Assembly: GCF_001672915.1 (NCBI RefSeq)
Contig: NZ_LZKR01000004.1
Coordinates: 1-64,000 of the forward strand
Length of the DNA: 64,000 bases
Origin: Mycobacterium sp. 1245805.9
Lineage (GTDB): Bacteria; Actinomycetota; Actinomycetes; Mycobacteriales; Mycobacteriaceae
Direction: 5' to 3'
Positions 36,055 to 43,862 of this stretch are shown here, piece by piece (the first letter of the stretch is position 1; each line of letters starts with the position of its first letter). A model generated the notes under the pieces. That model did not search any database. It was given only the letters and a program-made list of their open reading frames with translations, and was not told the DNA's origin. The position numbers were made by a program, and so were the translations under genes.

Positions 36055-36633
36055 GTGACACGAATCGAGCCTTCGAGTGCGTTCGCCGCGGTGCCGACAC
36101 AAGATCTCGGTCGAGGGGATCGGATCAATCTCGGCGTCGCCGCCATCATGGGTCGCCTGCCGGCGGTGGCCGAGGCGCTGGGCTCGTTGACCGCGGCGCT
36201 GCGCGGCCACGGTACGCTGCCGCCCCGGCTGCTCGAACTGGTGCGGCTGCGCATCGCATTCTTCAACCAATGCCGAAGCTGCATCGCGGTGCGGTACCAG
36301 AGCGCCATCGACGACGGTCTCGACCAGGACGCGGTCTGCTCGCTGGAGCGCCCCGCCGACGCCGAAAACCTCTCGGCCGCCGAGCGATCCGCCTTACGCT
36401 TCGCGGAGCTGTTCGCCACCGACCATCTCGCCATCGACGACGCGGTTTATGACGAGCTGCGCGAGCACTTCAGCGAAGACCAGCTCGTTGAACTCGGTGT
36501 GCACTGCGCGATCGCGCTGGGCGTCGGCCGGCTCTCGGCGACGTGGGACGTCAGTGACCATCTTCCCGAGATGACGGCTCCGTCGGAACGCGTGGCGCCA
36601 TGGAACTCCGCCTCGGTGGTCGCGTCGGGTTAG
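36055..36633 (+). CDS. Carboxymuconolactone decarboxylase (AhpD-like) family protein
   Basis: 192-aa all-helical CMD/AhpD-family protein. The redox motif C-R-S-C (about 73-76, in F-F-N-Q-C-R-S-C-I-A-V-R) is intact, and the helix E-L-V-R-L-R-I-A precedes it as in AhpD. The GTG at 36055 is the only good start. A peroxidase or redox role is likely. It stands 209 bp after the phosphotransferase gene, a gap in which I see no other gene. Confidence 0.9.
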   Translation: MTRIEPSSAFAAVPTQDLGRGDRINLGVAAIMGRLPAVAEALGSLTAALRGHGTLPPRLLELVRLRIAFFNQCRSCIAVRYQSAIDDGLDQDAVCSLERPADAENLSAAERSALRFAELFATDHLAIDDAVYDELREHFSEDQLVELGVHCAIALGVGRLSATWDVSDHLPEMTAPSERVAPWNSASVVASG

Positions 36634-36669
36634 GTGCCACGTGCATCCACCCATCAGTGGTGCTGAATT

Positions 36670-36689
36670 TAGTACCAGTTACGGTACTA
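36670..36689. promoter_or_regulatory. Toxin-antitoxin autoregulatory palindrome
   Basis: TAGTACCAGTTACGGTACTA, with perfect 7-bp arms TAGTACC/GGTACTA around AGTTAC. It ends 7 bp before the antitoxin ATG, where TA complexes usually bind to repress their own promoter. Confidence 0.65.
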
Positions 36690-36696
36690 TAGTCGC

Positions 36697-36894
36697 ATGC
36701 CTTCGCTGAATATCTCGTTTACCGACGAGGAACTCGAGGCCGTCCGCATTGCGGCAGCGGGCGATGACCTGTCTCTCCGCGCGTTTGCCCACCAGGCGAT
36801 TCTGTCGGCGGCCAGTGAGCACAAGCGCCGGGTCGCTGAGGCTGCGAAAATCGTCGCGACGAGGTCGGCCGAACTCAACCAGCGTTTGGCGTGA
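36697..36894 (+). CDS. Antitoxin of Doc-type TA module
   Basis: 65-aa antitoxin. The N-terminal strand [12 protein letters not shown] followed by helices A-V-R-I-A-A and [10 protein letters not shown] fits a ribbon-helix-helix DNA-binding unit; the C-terminal helix would wrap the toxin. Its stop overlaps the toxin start (GTGA at 36891). Family assignment is by pattern and context, not by a clear signature. Confidence 0.8.
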   Translation: MPSLNISFTDEELEAVRIAAAGDDLSLRAFAHQAILSAASEHKRRVAEAAKIVATRSAELNQRLA

Positions 36895-37271
36895 CCGAAT
36901 TTCTCGACCGCGACGACGTCCTCACCGCCGGCGCGGCGGCTGTCGGAGAGGTCCTCACGGTGAGCGATTACGGCCTTCTCGACGCGGCCGTTGCGAGGCC
37001 TCGCGCGACCGTCTTCGGCATTGACGCGTATCCTGACCACCTCTCCAAGGCGGCCGCGCTCATGCAATCGGTTGCGCGCAACCACGCGCTTGCCGATGGC
37101 AACAAGCGCACCGCTTGGGCGGCCGCATGGACTTTCTTATGCATCAACGGAATCCAGCTAGGTGATTTTGACATCGACGACGCCGAACAGTTCGTGAACG
37201 CGGTCGCGACCGATGGGACCATGTCGGTCAACCTTATCGCTGGAAAGCTGGCTTCGTACACCGCTTCATAA
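36891..37271 (+). CDS. doc: Doc-family toxin (Fic/Doc fold)
   Basis: 126-aa Doc-type toxin. The active-site loop is H65-A-L-A-D69-G-N71-K72-R73 (H-x-F-x-D-G-N-K-R with Leu for Phe), all catalytic residues intact. Doc phosphorylates elongation factor Tu, stopping translation. The N-terminal [11 protein letters not shown] and [12 protein letters not shown] blocks match mycobacterial Doc proteins. GTG start coupled to the antitoxin stop. Confidence 0.9.
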   Translation: MTEFLDRDDVLTAGAAAVGEVLTVSDYGLLDAAVARPRATVFGIDAYPDHLSKAAALMQSVARNHALADGNKRTAWAAAWTFLCINGIQLGDFDIDDAEQFVNAVATDGTMSVNLIAGKLASYTAS

Positions 37272-37350
37272 ACCGCGGCATTTCTTGGCGAGTTACCGGT
37301 CACGGCATCAGGATTCATCATCGCAGCGCCGTGCCCAGAACGCGGTGAAT

Positions 37351-37494
37351 ATGGTGGTGAATTACCCGGATCGCTTCGGGTCGAGTGTCTTCGGCGTCAC
37401 CGGCTGGTGGGTGTTCGACATCTGGTACATGACACCATTCCTGACATTGCCCTGGCTCTACGCCATCGACAAGCGGCGCTGGAGCCGATTCTGA
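37351..37494 (+). pseudogene. Possible small membrane protein or C-terminal gene remnant
   Basis: 47-codon frame with an aromatic hydrophobic segment (G-W-W-V-F-D-I-W-Y-M-T-P-F) and basic end (K-R-R-W-S-R-F). It looks like the end of a larger membrane protein. The frame stays open upstream to 37213, but that part has no protein-like pattern. It lies in the 475-bp gap (37272-37746) between doc and the MDR gene. I cannot name the parent gene. Confidence 0.35.
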
Positions 37495-37510
37495 GGTCGG
37501 ATCAGCGTGA

Positions 37511-37687
37511 GCTCCCCGGGGCGGCTTCGAGAGCGATGAGTGGTATTGGGCGGCAAGACTCTCACTCAAGGTGGACCAACCAAGCGGGGTCACGGCACTA
37601 GTGTGCGCCGAGGCTAGATCACGCATCAACATCATCCACGGCACCATGCTCAAGCAGATGGCCGCCAAAGCGGCCACAGGGCAGTAG
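37511..37687 (+). pseudogene. Second ORF remnant in the same gap
   Basis: 58 open codons between two stops without a good start, containing W-Y-W-A-A-R-L-S-L-K-V and R-I-N-I-I-H-G-T-M-L-K-Q-M. Composition is protein-like. It is in a different frame from the fragment at 37351-37494, so the two could be shards of one frameshifted gene or unrelated. Family unknown. Confidence 0.3.
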
Positions 37688-37746
37688 GCCCACTTGCGGC
37701 TACTCCTAGGATCTCGAACCACTTCGTGCATTCATAGGCCAGCGTG

Positions 37747-38730
37747 TCACTCGAAAGTGAACAACACTTTCCCGCCTCGCTCGGGGGCGCTCGCGTGGTC
37801 GAAAGCCTTGCGGTAGTCATCCAGGGAGTAGGTCGCCTCGACCGGCACCGACAACTCGCCGTCCGCCACCAAGTACGCCAAATGCTGCAAGGTGGCGACG
37901 ATTTCGTGGTGGGGTGAGCTGGAGTACCAGTTGCCGAGCCAGAAGCCGGTGTACCGCACCTCCCGTGCGAAGAGGTCGGCCGATGACACACCTGACGGCG
38001 GACCGATCAGCGACCCGTACGACACGGCGGTACCCCGGAAAGTAAGTGCCGCGATGAGAGCGGATGCGGTAGGCCCGCCCAGGGCGTCGAGGACCAGGCT
38101 GAGCTTCTGCGAACCGAGCGCCCGCGTGATGTCGGTCGCCAAGTGGGGCCCGTTGACCAGCACGACATCGGCTCCAGCTCGGCGAAGTTCATCGGCGACG
38201 TCCTCGCGGCGCACCACGTTGAGCGTCTTGAGGCCTCTCCGCCTGGCCAGTGTCACCACGAGCCGGCCCACGGCTGAATTGGCCGCCGTCTGGCCGACCC
38301 AGTCGCCGATGCGGGTCGGGACGATGCCGCCCAACAGCAGGTGGGCCGTCACCGGGTTGATTGAGAGCATGCCCAGTTGCAGCGTGTCGGTGCCGGGAAC
38401 TTCGACGACGTCGCGCTCCGCTACCACCACCTTCTGTGACCACGTGCCGTAGGTGTATGTCGGGATCACGATCACCCGTTTGCCGACGATGGCGCGATCG
38501 ACGTCCGGGCCGGCCTGCTCGACGATTCCCACGCCTTCGGCTCCAACTGTGGCGGGCAATTCGGGCCGGGCGAGATAGCGGCCCTGCAGCAGCAACAGGT
38601 CGGACGGGTTGATCGCGGTAGCCTCGAGGCGTACCAGTACCTGTCCGGGTCCGGGCGTGGGCTCCGCGCTGTCGGCCAGGTGCACCGACTCGGCGGGCTC
38701 GCCGTATTCGGTCAAAACGAGATGTTTCAT
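37747..38730 (-). CDS. MDR oxidoreductase, ETR1/quinone-reductase-like
   Basis: 327-aa zinc-free medium-chain reductase. GroES domain at about 25-110 (A-I-N-P-S-D-L-L-L-L-Q-G-R-Y, V-G-A-E-G-V-G-I-V) and Rossmann domain with N-S-A-V-G-R-L-V-V (about 149-157), the signature of 2-enoyl-CoA/thioester reductases of the ETR1 type. The C-terminal E-R-G-G-K-V-L-F is typical. It is divergent from the HxlR regulator gene with a large palindrome between them, so it is a likely target of that regulator. Confidence 0.9.
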   Translation of the reverse strand: MKHLVLTEYGEPAESVHLADSAEPTPGPGQVLVRLEATAINPSDLLLLQGRYLARPELPATVGAEGVGIVEQAGPDVDRAIVGKRVIVIPTYTYGTWSQKVVVAERDVVEVPGTDTLQLGMLSINPVTAHLLLGGIVPTRIGDWVGQTAANSAVGRLVVTLARRRGLKTLNVVRREDVADELRRAGADVVLVNGPHLATDITRALGSQKLSLVLDALGGPTASALIAALTFRGTAVSYGSLIGPPSGVSSADLFAREVRYTGFWLGNWYSSSPHHEIVATLQHLAYLVADGELSVPVEATYSLDDYRKAFDHASAPERGGKVLFTFE

Positions 38731-38776
38731 CTGAAGCTCCTATCTGCACGAACATCTGAGTACGTCGAAGGATACT

Positions 38777-38805
38777 CAGATAGGTTTGATTTTCAAACCG
38801 ATCTG
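38777..38805. promoter_or_regulatory. 29-bp palindrome between MDR gene and hxlR-type regulator
   Basis: Inner arms GGTTTGA (38783-38789) and TCAAACC (38793-38799) surround TTT; outer arms CAGAT (38777-38781) and ATCTG (38801-38805) extend it. Only one pair in 13 is mismatched. It lies 17 bp before the regulator start and 47 bp before the MDR start, well placed to control both. Confidence 0.66.
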
Positions 38806-38821
38806 TGTCACGCTTGCGCTC

Positions 38822-39241
38822 ATGAGCAGTAGTCGCCTGGCTGAACTCCCAGGGCGCCCCTGTCCCATCGCCGCCGCCATCGAGGTGGTGGGGGAGCGGT
38901 GGTCCCTGCTCGTCGTGCGTGAATTAGCCTTGGGTGCAAGCACATTCAACGAAATCGTCGCGGGCACCGGCGCGCCCCGCGACCGCATCGCCGCCCGGCT
39001 CAAGAGCTTGGTCGACGCCGGAATCGTAGAGCGGGTCGCGTACCAAACGACGCCGCAACGGTTCGAGTACCGCTTGACGAAGTCAGGTGAAGAACTCGCA
39101 CCCTTGCTCCGGGCGCTCCTGAAATGGGGACTGGCCCACGTTGTCTCACCCGACGACCCCGACCGCGACGTCTACCGCAGCGCGGCCGTGTTGAGGGGGA
39201 ACTACTTTCACCGGACACGCGATGGCCACGGCCAGGGGTGA
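38822..39241 (+). CDS. HxlR-family transcriptional regulator
   Basis: 139-aa winged-helix regulator of the HxlR family. C-P-I-A-A-A-I-E-V-V-G-E-R-W-S-L-L-V-V-R-E-L (about 15-36) is the signature opening, with the Cys that senses electrophiles or redox changes in several members. The wing region holds R-F-E-Y-R-L-T-K-S-G. The ATG at 38822 is preferred; the open frame from 38786 would run through the palindrome. It is followed at once by the MBL/hydrolase operon. Confidence 0.93.
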   Translation: MSSSRLAELPGRPCPIAAAIEVVGERWSLLVVRELALGASTFNEIVAGTGAPRDRIAARLKSLVDAGIVERVAYQTTPQRFEYRLTKSGEELAPLLRALLKWGLAHVVSPDDPDRDVYRSAAVLRGNYFHRTRDGHGQG

Positions 39242-39275
39242 ATCGAGCTTGGAATATATGAGAGGACACACGGTT

Positions 39276-40160
39276 GTGAGCACTTCATCCTCGGCCACCG
39301 ACCTTCGCGCCGACGTCTATATCGGACCGTTCCTGAACTTCGAAAAAGGCGGAGGAACGTTTTCGGCGACGACATCCACGCTGATATCGGGCAAGTCCGA
39401 CGCTGTGCTGATCGATGCACAGCACATCCGCTCCGACGTCGACGAGTTGGTTCAGTTCATCGAGCGCACCGGCAAGCGGCTGACGACTATCTATGTGACC
39501 CACGGACACGCCGACCACTGGTACGGCGCCAGCGCCCTGCTCGCAAAGTTCCCCGATGCGCGTGTCGTCACGACCGCACCGGTGGTGGACTACATCAACC
39601 AAGCGATTGAGATCGAATCCCAGCAGTGGGCCACGATGTTCGGTGAGCGGGTGGCCAAACCCACGGCGGTACCCCAGGCCCTCGACGAGCTGACCATCGA
39701 TCTCGAGGGCCACGAGCTTCGGATCATCGAAATTGGGCAAGGCGACATCGAGCCCAGCACTGTCGTGCACGTGCCGGAACTCGACGCGGTGATCGCCGGC
39801 GACGTCGTCTACAACCAAATCCACGCCATGCTCGGCTTAAGTGGTCCCGGCGGTTGGCGGCGCTGGCTGAAGAGTATCGACGCCATCGAAAAGCTCGCTC
39901 CGAAAATGATCGTCGCCGGGCATCGCAAGCACGAGGCCTCCGATTACGACGTCAGCCGGATGCTGGAGGAAACACGTTCCTACATCACCGATTTCGCCGA
40001 AGGGGCGCAGAATCTGGACAGTCCCGGGGAACTGGTCAGCCTGATGAAGGCCAAGTACCCCGACTTCGGGAACCGCTGGACGCTGCATTTCTCGGCACAG
40101 TCGTGGTTCTCCCGGAAACAGGCGAAGGCGCAGGGTGCTGGCGCGGGGAGCCAACGATGA
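39276..40160 (+). CDS. MBL-fold metallo-hydrolase
   Basis: 294-aa metallo-beta-lactamase-fold hydrolase. The metal site T-H-G-H-A-D-H (about 76-82, H-x-H-x-D-H) is intact; further ligands are likely in A-G-D-V-V-Y and A-G-H-R-K-H-E. The GTG at 39276 has AGAGGA 8 bp upstream; ATG 39258 in frame is an alternative. The stop overlaps the next start (ATGA). Members hydrolyse lactones, thioesters or other esters; with its neighbours it suggests ring or ester catabolism. Confidence 0.9.
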   Translation: MSTSSSATDLRADVYIGPFLNFEKGGGTFSATTSTLISGKSDAVLIDAQHIRSDVDELVQFIERTGKRLTTIYVTHGHADHWYGASALLAKFPDARVVTTAPVVDYINQAIEIESQQWATMFGERVAKPTAVPQALDELTIDLEGHELRIIEIGQGDIEPSTVVHVPELDAVIAGDVVYNQIHAMLGLSGPGGWRRWLKSIDAIEKLAPKMIVAGHRKHEASDYDVSRMLEETRSYITDFAEGAQNLDSPGELVSLMKAKYPDFGNRWTLHFSAQSWFSRKQAKAQGAGAGSQR

Positions 40161-41080
40161 TGCGCCGCGCGAAGATCACAACCGAGGACGGCACGATCCT
40201 GCGGGCCTATCTGCACGCACCCGACGGCACCGACGCGCACCCCGGGATCGTGATGTGTCCGGGCTTCGGCGGCGTGAAACCACATATCGACGCCTATGCG
40301 GCATTGTTCGCCGAGGCGGGTTTCGCCGTGCTGAACTTCGACAACCGCGGCTTCGGCACGTCAGGGGGCCAACCGCGCCAGGAACTCGATCCCTTCAAGC
40401 AACTGACCGACCTGCGCGACGCAATCACCTTCGCCGAATCACAACCCGAGTTCGACTCTACCCTTGGGTTCGGGGTCTGGGGGTCGAGCTTCTCGGGCGG
40501 ATTGGCCCTCGTCACCGCCGCCAACGATCCGCGCGTCCGTTGCGTGGTCGCCCAGATCCCGAATGTCAGCGGTCACCGCAACGCGGTCAAGCTCTATACC
40601 GCCGAGCAGCGCGACGAGATCCGCCGTCGCGCTGCCATCGACCGGGCAGCCCGGCTGAATGGCCTGCCGCCGATGACGGTACCGATGTTCTCCGATGATC
40701 CCGACGAGCTGTGCGCGTTTCCCGGGGACGTACCCGACGAGCCCCGCAAAGCGATCGAAGCCGGCGTGTGGACCAATGAGACCACCATCCGCTCACTAGA
40801 GAACTTTCTCGATTTCGAGCCGGCCGGCTGGCTGCCCTACATCACACCCAAGCCGTTGTTGATGATCATTGCGGACCACGACCGGTGCACCTACACCGAC
40901 GTTCAGCACGACGTGTACCAAGCTGCCCCAGAACCTAAGAAGTTGGTGACCTATGACGGTGGTCACTTCGATGCTTACACAACGTTTTTCCAGGAGACCG
41001 GGCCCCCGGCGCGAGACTGGTTCGTCGAGCACCTCGGCGCGCCTGTCGGGGAACCTGCGGGCACACAAGCACACGGATAG
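40157..41080 (+). CDS. Alpha/beta hydrolase (dienelactone-hydrolase-like)
   Basis: 307-aa alpha/beta hydrolase. The oxyanion region has C-P-G-F-G-G; the nucleophile elbow is W-G-S-S-F-S-G-G (nucleophile Ser in S-F-S-G-G); Asp in A-D-H-D and His in D-G-G-H-F-D complete the triad. ATG 40157 overlaps the MBL stop. It is 9 bp upstream of the tautomerase gene, so the three form one operon. Substrate unknown. Confidence 0.9.
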   Translation: MMRRAKITTEDGTILRAYLHAPDGTDAHPGIVMCPGFGGVKPHIDAYAALFAEAGFAVLNFDNRGFGTSGGQPRQELDPFKQLTDLRDAITFAESQPEFDSTLGFGVWGSSFSGGLALVTAANDPRVRCVVAQIPNVSGHRNAVKLYTAEQRDEIRRRAAIDRAARLNGLPPMTVPMFSDDPDELCAFPGDVPDEPRKAIEAGVWTNETTIRSLENFLDFEPAGWLPYITPKPLLMIIADHDRCTYTDVQHDVYQAAPEPKKLVTYDGGHFDAYTTFFQETGPPARDWFVEHLGAPVGEPAGTQAHG

Positions 41081-41089
41081 GGAGCGATC

Positions 41090-41554
41090 ATGCCGCTGTG
41101 GAACGTGTACTGCGCTGAAGGCACCTACTCCAACGAAGAGAAGCGCGCCTTCGCTGAAGCCATCACCGATATCTACGCCTCGCCGGCGAACGGAATACCC
41201 GATATGGCCATGCCGCGCTTCTATGTCGTGGTGGTCTTCCACGACGTGCGGCGAGACTCATTGTTCATTGGGGGTGTCGCACGCAACGACTTCGTTCGAT
41301 TCTCCATCGACCACATCGCCTACGCGATGCCGGTCGAGCTACGCGAGCCCTTGTTGAAATTCATCAACAAGTCCATTCATCCATACGTTCGTGATCGCGG
41401 GCTTGACTGGGAGATCCACATCGATGACACACCCCTAGACCAGTGGACCGTCCAAGGCATGCGTCCACCCGACCCCGGCTCAGAACAAATGAAGCGCTGG
41501 ATCGACGAGAACAAACCCAGCAAGCCGATGCCTAGCGCCGCGGCGACTGCGTAG
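41090..41554 (+). CDS. Tautomerase (cis-CaaD-like)
   Basis: 154-aa tautomerase superfamily protein of the fused-subunit length. After Met removal, Pro1 (M-P-L-W-N-V-Y) would be the catalytic base. The block R-F-Y-V-V-V-V-F-H-D and the middle V-A-R-N-D-F-V-R resemble cis-3-chloroacrylic acid dehalogenase homologues. An AGGGAG site lies before the ATG. Enzymes of this type tautomerise or hydrate unsaturated acids; exact activity cannot be read from sequence. Confidence 0.85.
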   Translation: MPLWNVYCAEGTYSNEEKRAFAEAITDIYASPANGIPDMAMPRFYVVVVFHDVRRDSLFIGGVARNDFVRFSIDHIAYAMPVELREPLLKFINKSIHPYVRDRGLDWEIHIDDTPLDQWTVQGMRPPDPGSEQMKRWIDENKPSKPMPSAAATA

Positions 41555-41633
41555 GCATCGCCCGCGACATGTCTTTGGCGCGCTTTGGCGGCAGACCCGA
41601 CCTCGCACCCGACCCAGCGGCGGAGGAGTAGAC

Positions 41634-42617
41634 GTGACGTCAACTGAAGAGACGAAGAATCCAATCCTGGTCATCGGAGCCACTGGCCGCCACGGCAACA
41701 CCGGGGAATATCTGGTACGCCGCCTTCGCGACGAGGGCCGCGCGGTACGGGTGCTGGCGCGTAAGCGTAGTGACAGGACCGAGCAACTCGAGGCCGTAGG
41801 CGCCGAAATCTTCGTTGGCGACCTCCACGACCGGCGCACGCTGCTGCCAGCGCTTGCCGACGTTGACTTGGCCTACTTCACGTATCCGATCGACGCCGGC
41901 GTCATCCCGGCGGCCTCGAATTATGCGTCCGCGATTTGTGAAGTGGGGCGCCGGCCGCGAACGGTGGTGATGTCAATGGGCCCGGCCCTTCCGCATAGCC
42001 TGAGCAATCTCGGCAGGGACCAGTGGGTCGCCGAGCAGGTCTTGGAATGGGCCGGGCTTGACCTTCTGATCTTCCGGGTCGCGGCGTTGTTTCACCAGAA
42101 CCTGGTGGTATTACATCGCCACTCGGTGCGGGAGTACGGGCTCATCCGCAACTCGTTCGGATCCGGAAAGATCGCCTGGATTAACGCCGCTGATGCGGCA
42201 GAGCTGGGCCTGGCGGGTTTGCTGCATCCTGAGCGGTTCTCGGACTTGGTCATGTATGTGTACGGATCCGAGGAATACAACCACACTGAGATCGCCGAGT
42301 TGCTCACTGAGGTGACGGGCAGGCCGATTCGCTACGAGGCTGCCACTGAAGACCAGTGGCGCGAGGATTTAATCGCATTGGCGCGGTCAGTTGGTCCGGG
42401 TGACGCGGTCAATCCGGCTATGGCGCAGCACATCTCGGCTGTTGGTCACACGGTGGCCCGGGCTGGACGCGCGTTTCCGGCGGATCGAGAAGCGCTGCGC
42501 GCACTCATTGGCCGAGAACCCGTTGGCCTGTCTGACTTCCTAGAAGCGAATCGAGATACCTTCACTCGGGCCACTAGCGAAAAGGACGTCGTGGCAGCGA
42601 ACGCATTAACGACCTAG
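41634..42617 (+). CDS. NmrA-like NAD(P)-binding protein
   Basis: 327-aa atypical SDR of the NmrA/HSCARG type. Cofactor motif G-A-T-G-R-H-G (about 15-21). The Tyr/Lys active site of classical SDRs is absent, as expected for this group. GTG start at 41634 with GGAGGAG upstream. The 79-bp gap after the tautomerase gene suggests the same transcript or a weak separate promoter. Codon use is less GC-biased than in the metabolic genes of the first 30 kb. Confidence 0.87.
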   Translation: MTSTEETKNPILVIGATGRHGNTGEYLVRRLRDEGRAVRVLARKRSDRTEQLEAVGAEIFVGDLHDRRTLLPALADVDLAYFTYPIDAGVIPAASNYASAICEVGRRPRTVVMSMGPALPHSLSNLGRDQWVAEQVLEWAGLDLLIFRVAALFHQNLVVLHRHSVREYGLIRNSFGSGKIAWINAADAAELGLAGLLHPERFSDLVMYVYGSEEYNHTEIAELLTEVTGRPIRYEAATEDQWREDLIALARSVGPGDAVNPAMAQHISAVGHTVARAGRAFPADREALRALIGREPVGLSDFLEANRDTFTRATSEKDVVAANALTT

Positions 42618-42735
42618 GCTGCACGCTCGTGTCAACCGCCATTTAGCTCGGCGCAGCGCTGATTCGAGCGGCCACGGAAGGAGTGGAGCGTGTGTCGTCG
42701 GTCATCCCGCGTTGCCGAATCGATCGATAGCTAAG

Positions 42736-42749
42736 TATAGAACTCTATA
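42736..42749. promoter_or_regulatory. 14-bp palindrome upstream of hypothetical gene
   Basis: TATAGAACTCTATA, perfect arms TATAGA/TCTATA, in an A/T-rich patch 40 bp before the gene at 42790. It could be an operator, or the A/T-rich part of a promoter; no regulator can be assigned. Confidence 0.4.
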
Positions 42750-42789
42750 GTCAGAGTCCCCGGCAGGGACTTGGCAAGGAAGGGCGACG

Positions 42790-43512
42790 ATGGCAGTGCT
42801 GGATGAGGCCTTGGACGCGCATGGTGGACTTCTGCGCTGGCAGCAGATGACGCGGGCACAGGGCACGCTCGAAAGTCGCGGCATTCTCTTCGAGACGAAG
42901 CTAGCGACCTACCCACCTCCGCCACTCCAATTCGCAGTGGCCACACAGGAGGTATGGGCGTCGCTGAAACCGGGAGCCACAGCGCCGTCCGTCGAGCTGA
43001 CGCCACAACGGCTTGCGGTTGTGTCTGACGACGGAACCGTACTAGTCGAGGATGAGCACATCCGAGAAAGTTTCGCCGGCCACGAATTCTCCACCCCGTG
43101 GAATGCGCTGCAGCGGGGGTTTTTCGGCGCGTATGCGTTATGGAACTACCTCAATCTGCCGTTCCTGCTGACGCTGCCGGAGATCAGCACACACGAAATT
43201 AAGCCGGTTGACATCGATGGCGAACTGCTCCAAGGCGTCGGCGTGACGTTTCCGCGAAACATCCATACGCACAGCCGCGAACAGCAGTTCTTCTTCGACG
43301 CTGATCGGCTGCTGAAGCTCCACCAGTACCGCGTCGACATCGCAGGCGGTGTTCAGGTGAACCACTATGCAAGTGACTACGTCAACGCTCAAGGTATCAA
43401 CGTGCCCACCACACGACGCGCCTATCTCCGCGATGACCGAGGACAGACCCAGTGGGATCAACTCCTCGTGCACTTGCGCTTCTCGGACATCCGTTATTCG
43501 CCTGTGGTGTAA
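42790..43512 (+). CDS. Hypothetical 240-aa protein
   Basis: Not recognised by name. 240 aa, no signal peptide or TM helix, with alternating beta-strand pattern (G-T-L-E-S-R-G-I-L-F-E-T-K; Q-Q-F-F-F-D-A-D-R-L-L-K-L-H-Q-Y-R-V-D-I-A-G-G-V) suggesting a large beta-barrel or lipocalin-like fold. A GGAAGG site precedes the ATG. Its 3' end overlaps the antisense vapB relic by 19 bp. Confidence 0.78.
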   Translation: MAVLDEALDAHGGLLRWQQMTRAQGTLESRGILFETKLATYPPPPLQFAVATQEVWASLKPGATAPSVELTPQRLAVVSDDGTVLVEDEHIRESFAGHEFSTPWNALQRGFFGAYALWNYLNLPFLLTLPEISTHEIKPVDIDGELLQGVGVTFPRNIHTHSREQQFFFDADRLLKLHQYRVDIAGGVQVNHYASDYVNAQGINVPTTRRAYLRDDRGQTQWDQLLVHLRFSDIRYSPVV

Positions 43513-43640
43513 AGCATTCCGAGATCCTGAGCGACGCGCCGAGGAATGTGCTCAATGCGCGACAAACCCGGTTCAGCATCTCGTGCGTCCAGGCCGGCCA
43601 GTACATCATGTGGTAGGTCGCGGATCAGCACATCACTCAT
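43494..43640 (-). pseudogene. Truncated VapB-type antitoxin relic
   Basis: 48 residues starting M-S-D-V-L-I-R-D-L-P-H-D-V-L-A, then G-L-S-R-I-E-H-I-P-R-R-V-A-Q-D. This matches the N-terminal ribbon-helix-helix of mycobacterial VapB antitoxins (typically M-S-D-V-L-I-R-D-x-P, then G-L-S-R-T-E-Y-x-R-R). It stops at about half the usual length, loses the toxin-binding tail, and has a Pro in the helix (I-P-R-R). No PIN toxin follows; the downstream DNA belongs to the convergent gene. Confidence 0.65.
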
Positions 43641-43862
43641 GCACTGATGAAATCTGCGTGATATCGGTTCGGTCAGGCAGACATTGGCCGGTTGATCTCC
43701 GGCTGCCAAGCGTGGTTTCAGTCGCCGGACGCGTGAGCGGCGCGCGGCGACGGGGTTTGGACTCGCAGCGCATGGGGCACCGCATTTCGCGTCGTTGTAC
43801 AGCGCCGAGATCGTCGAGGCGCCATACCGAACCCGTAATGCGGTTCGCAGTGGCCCACCAGT

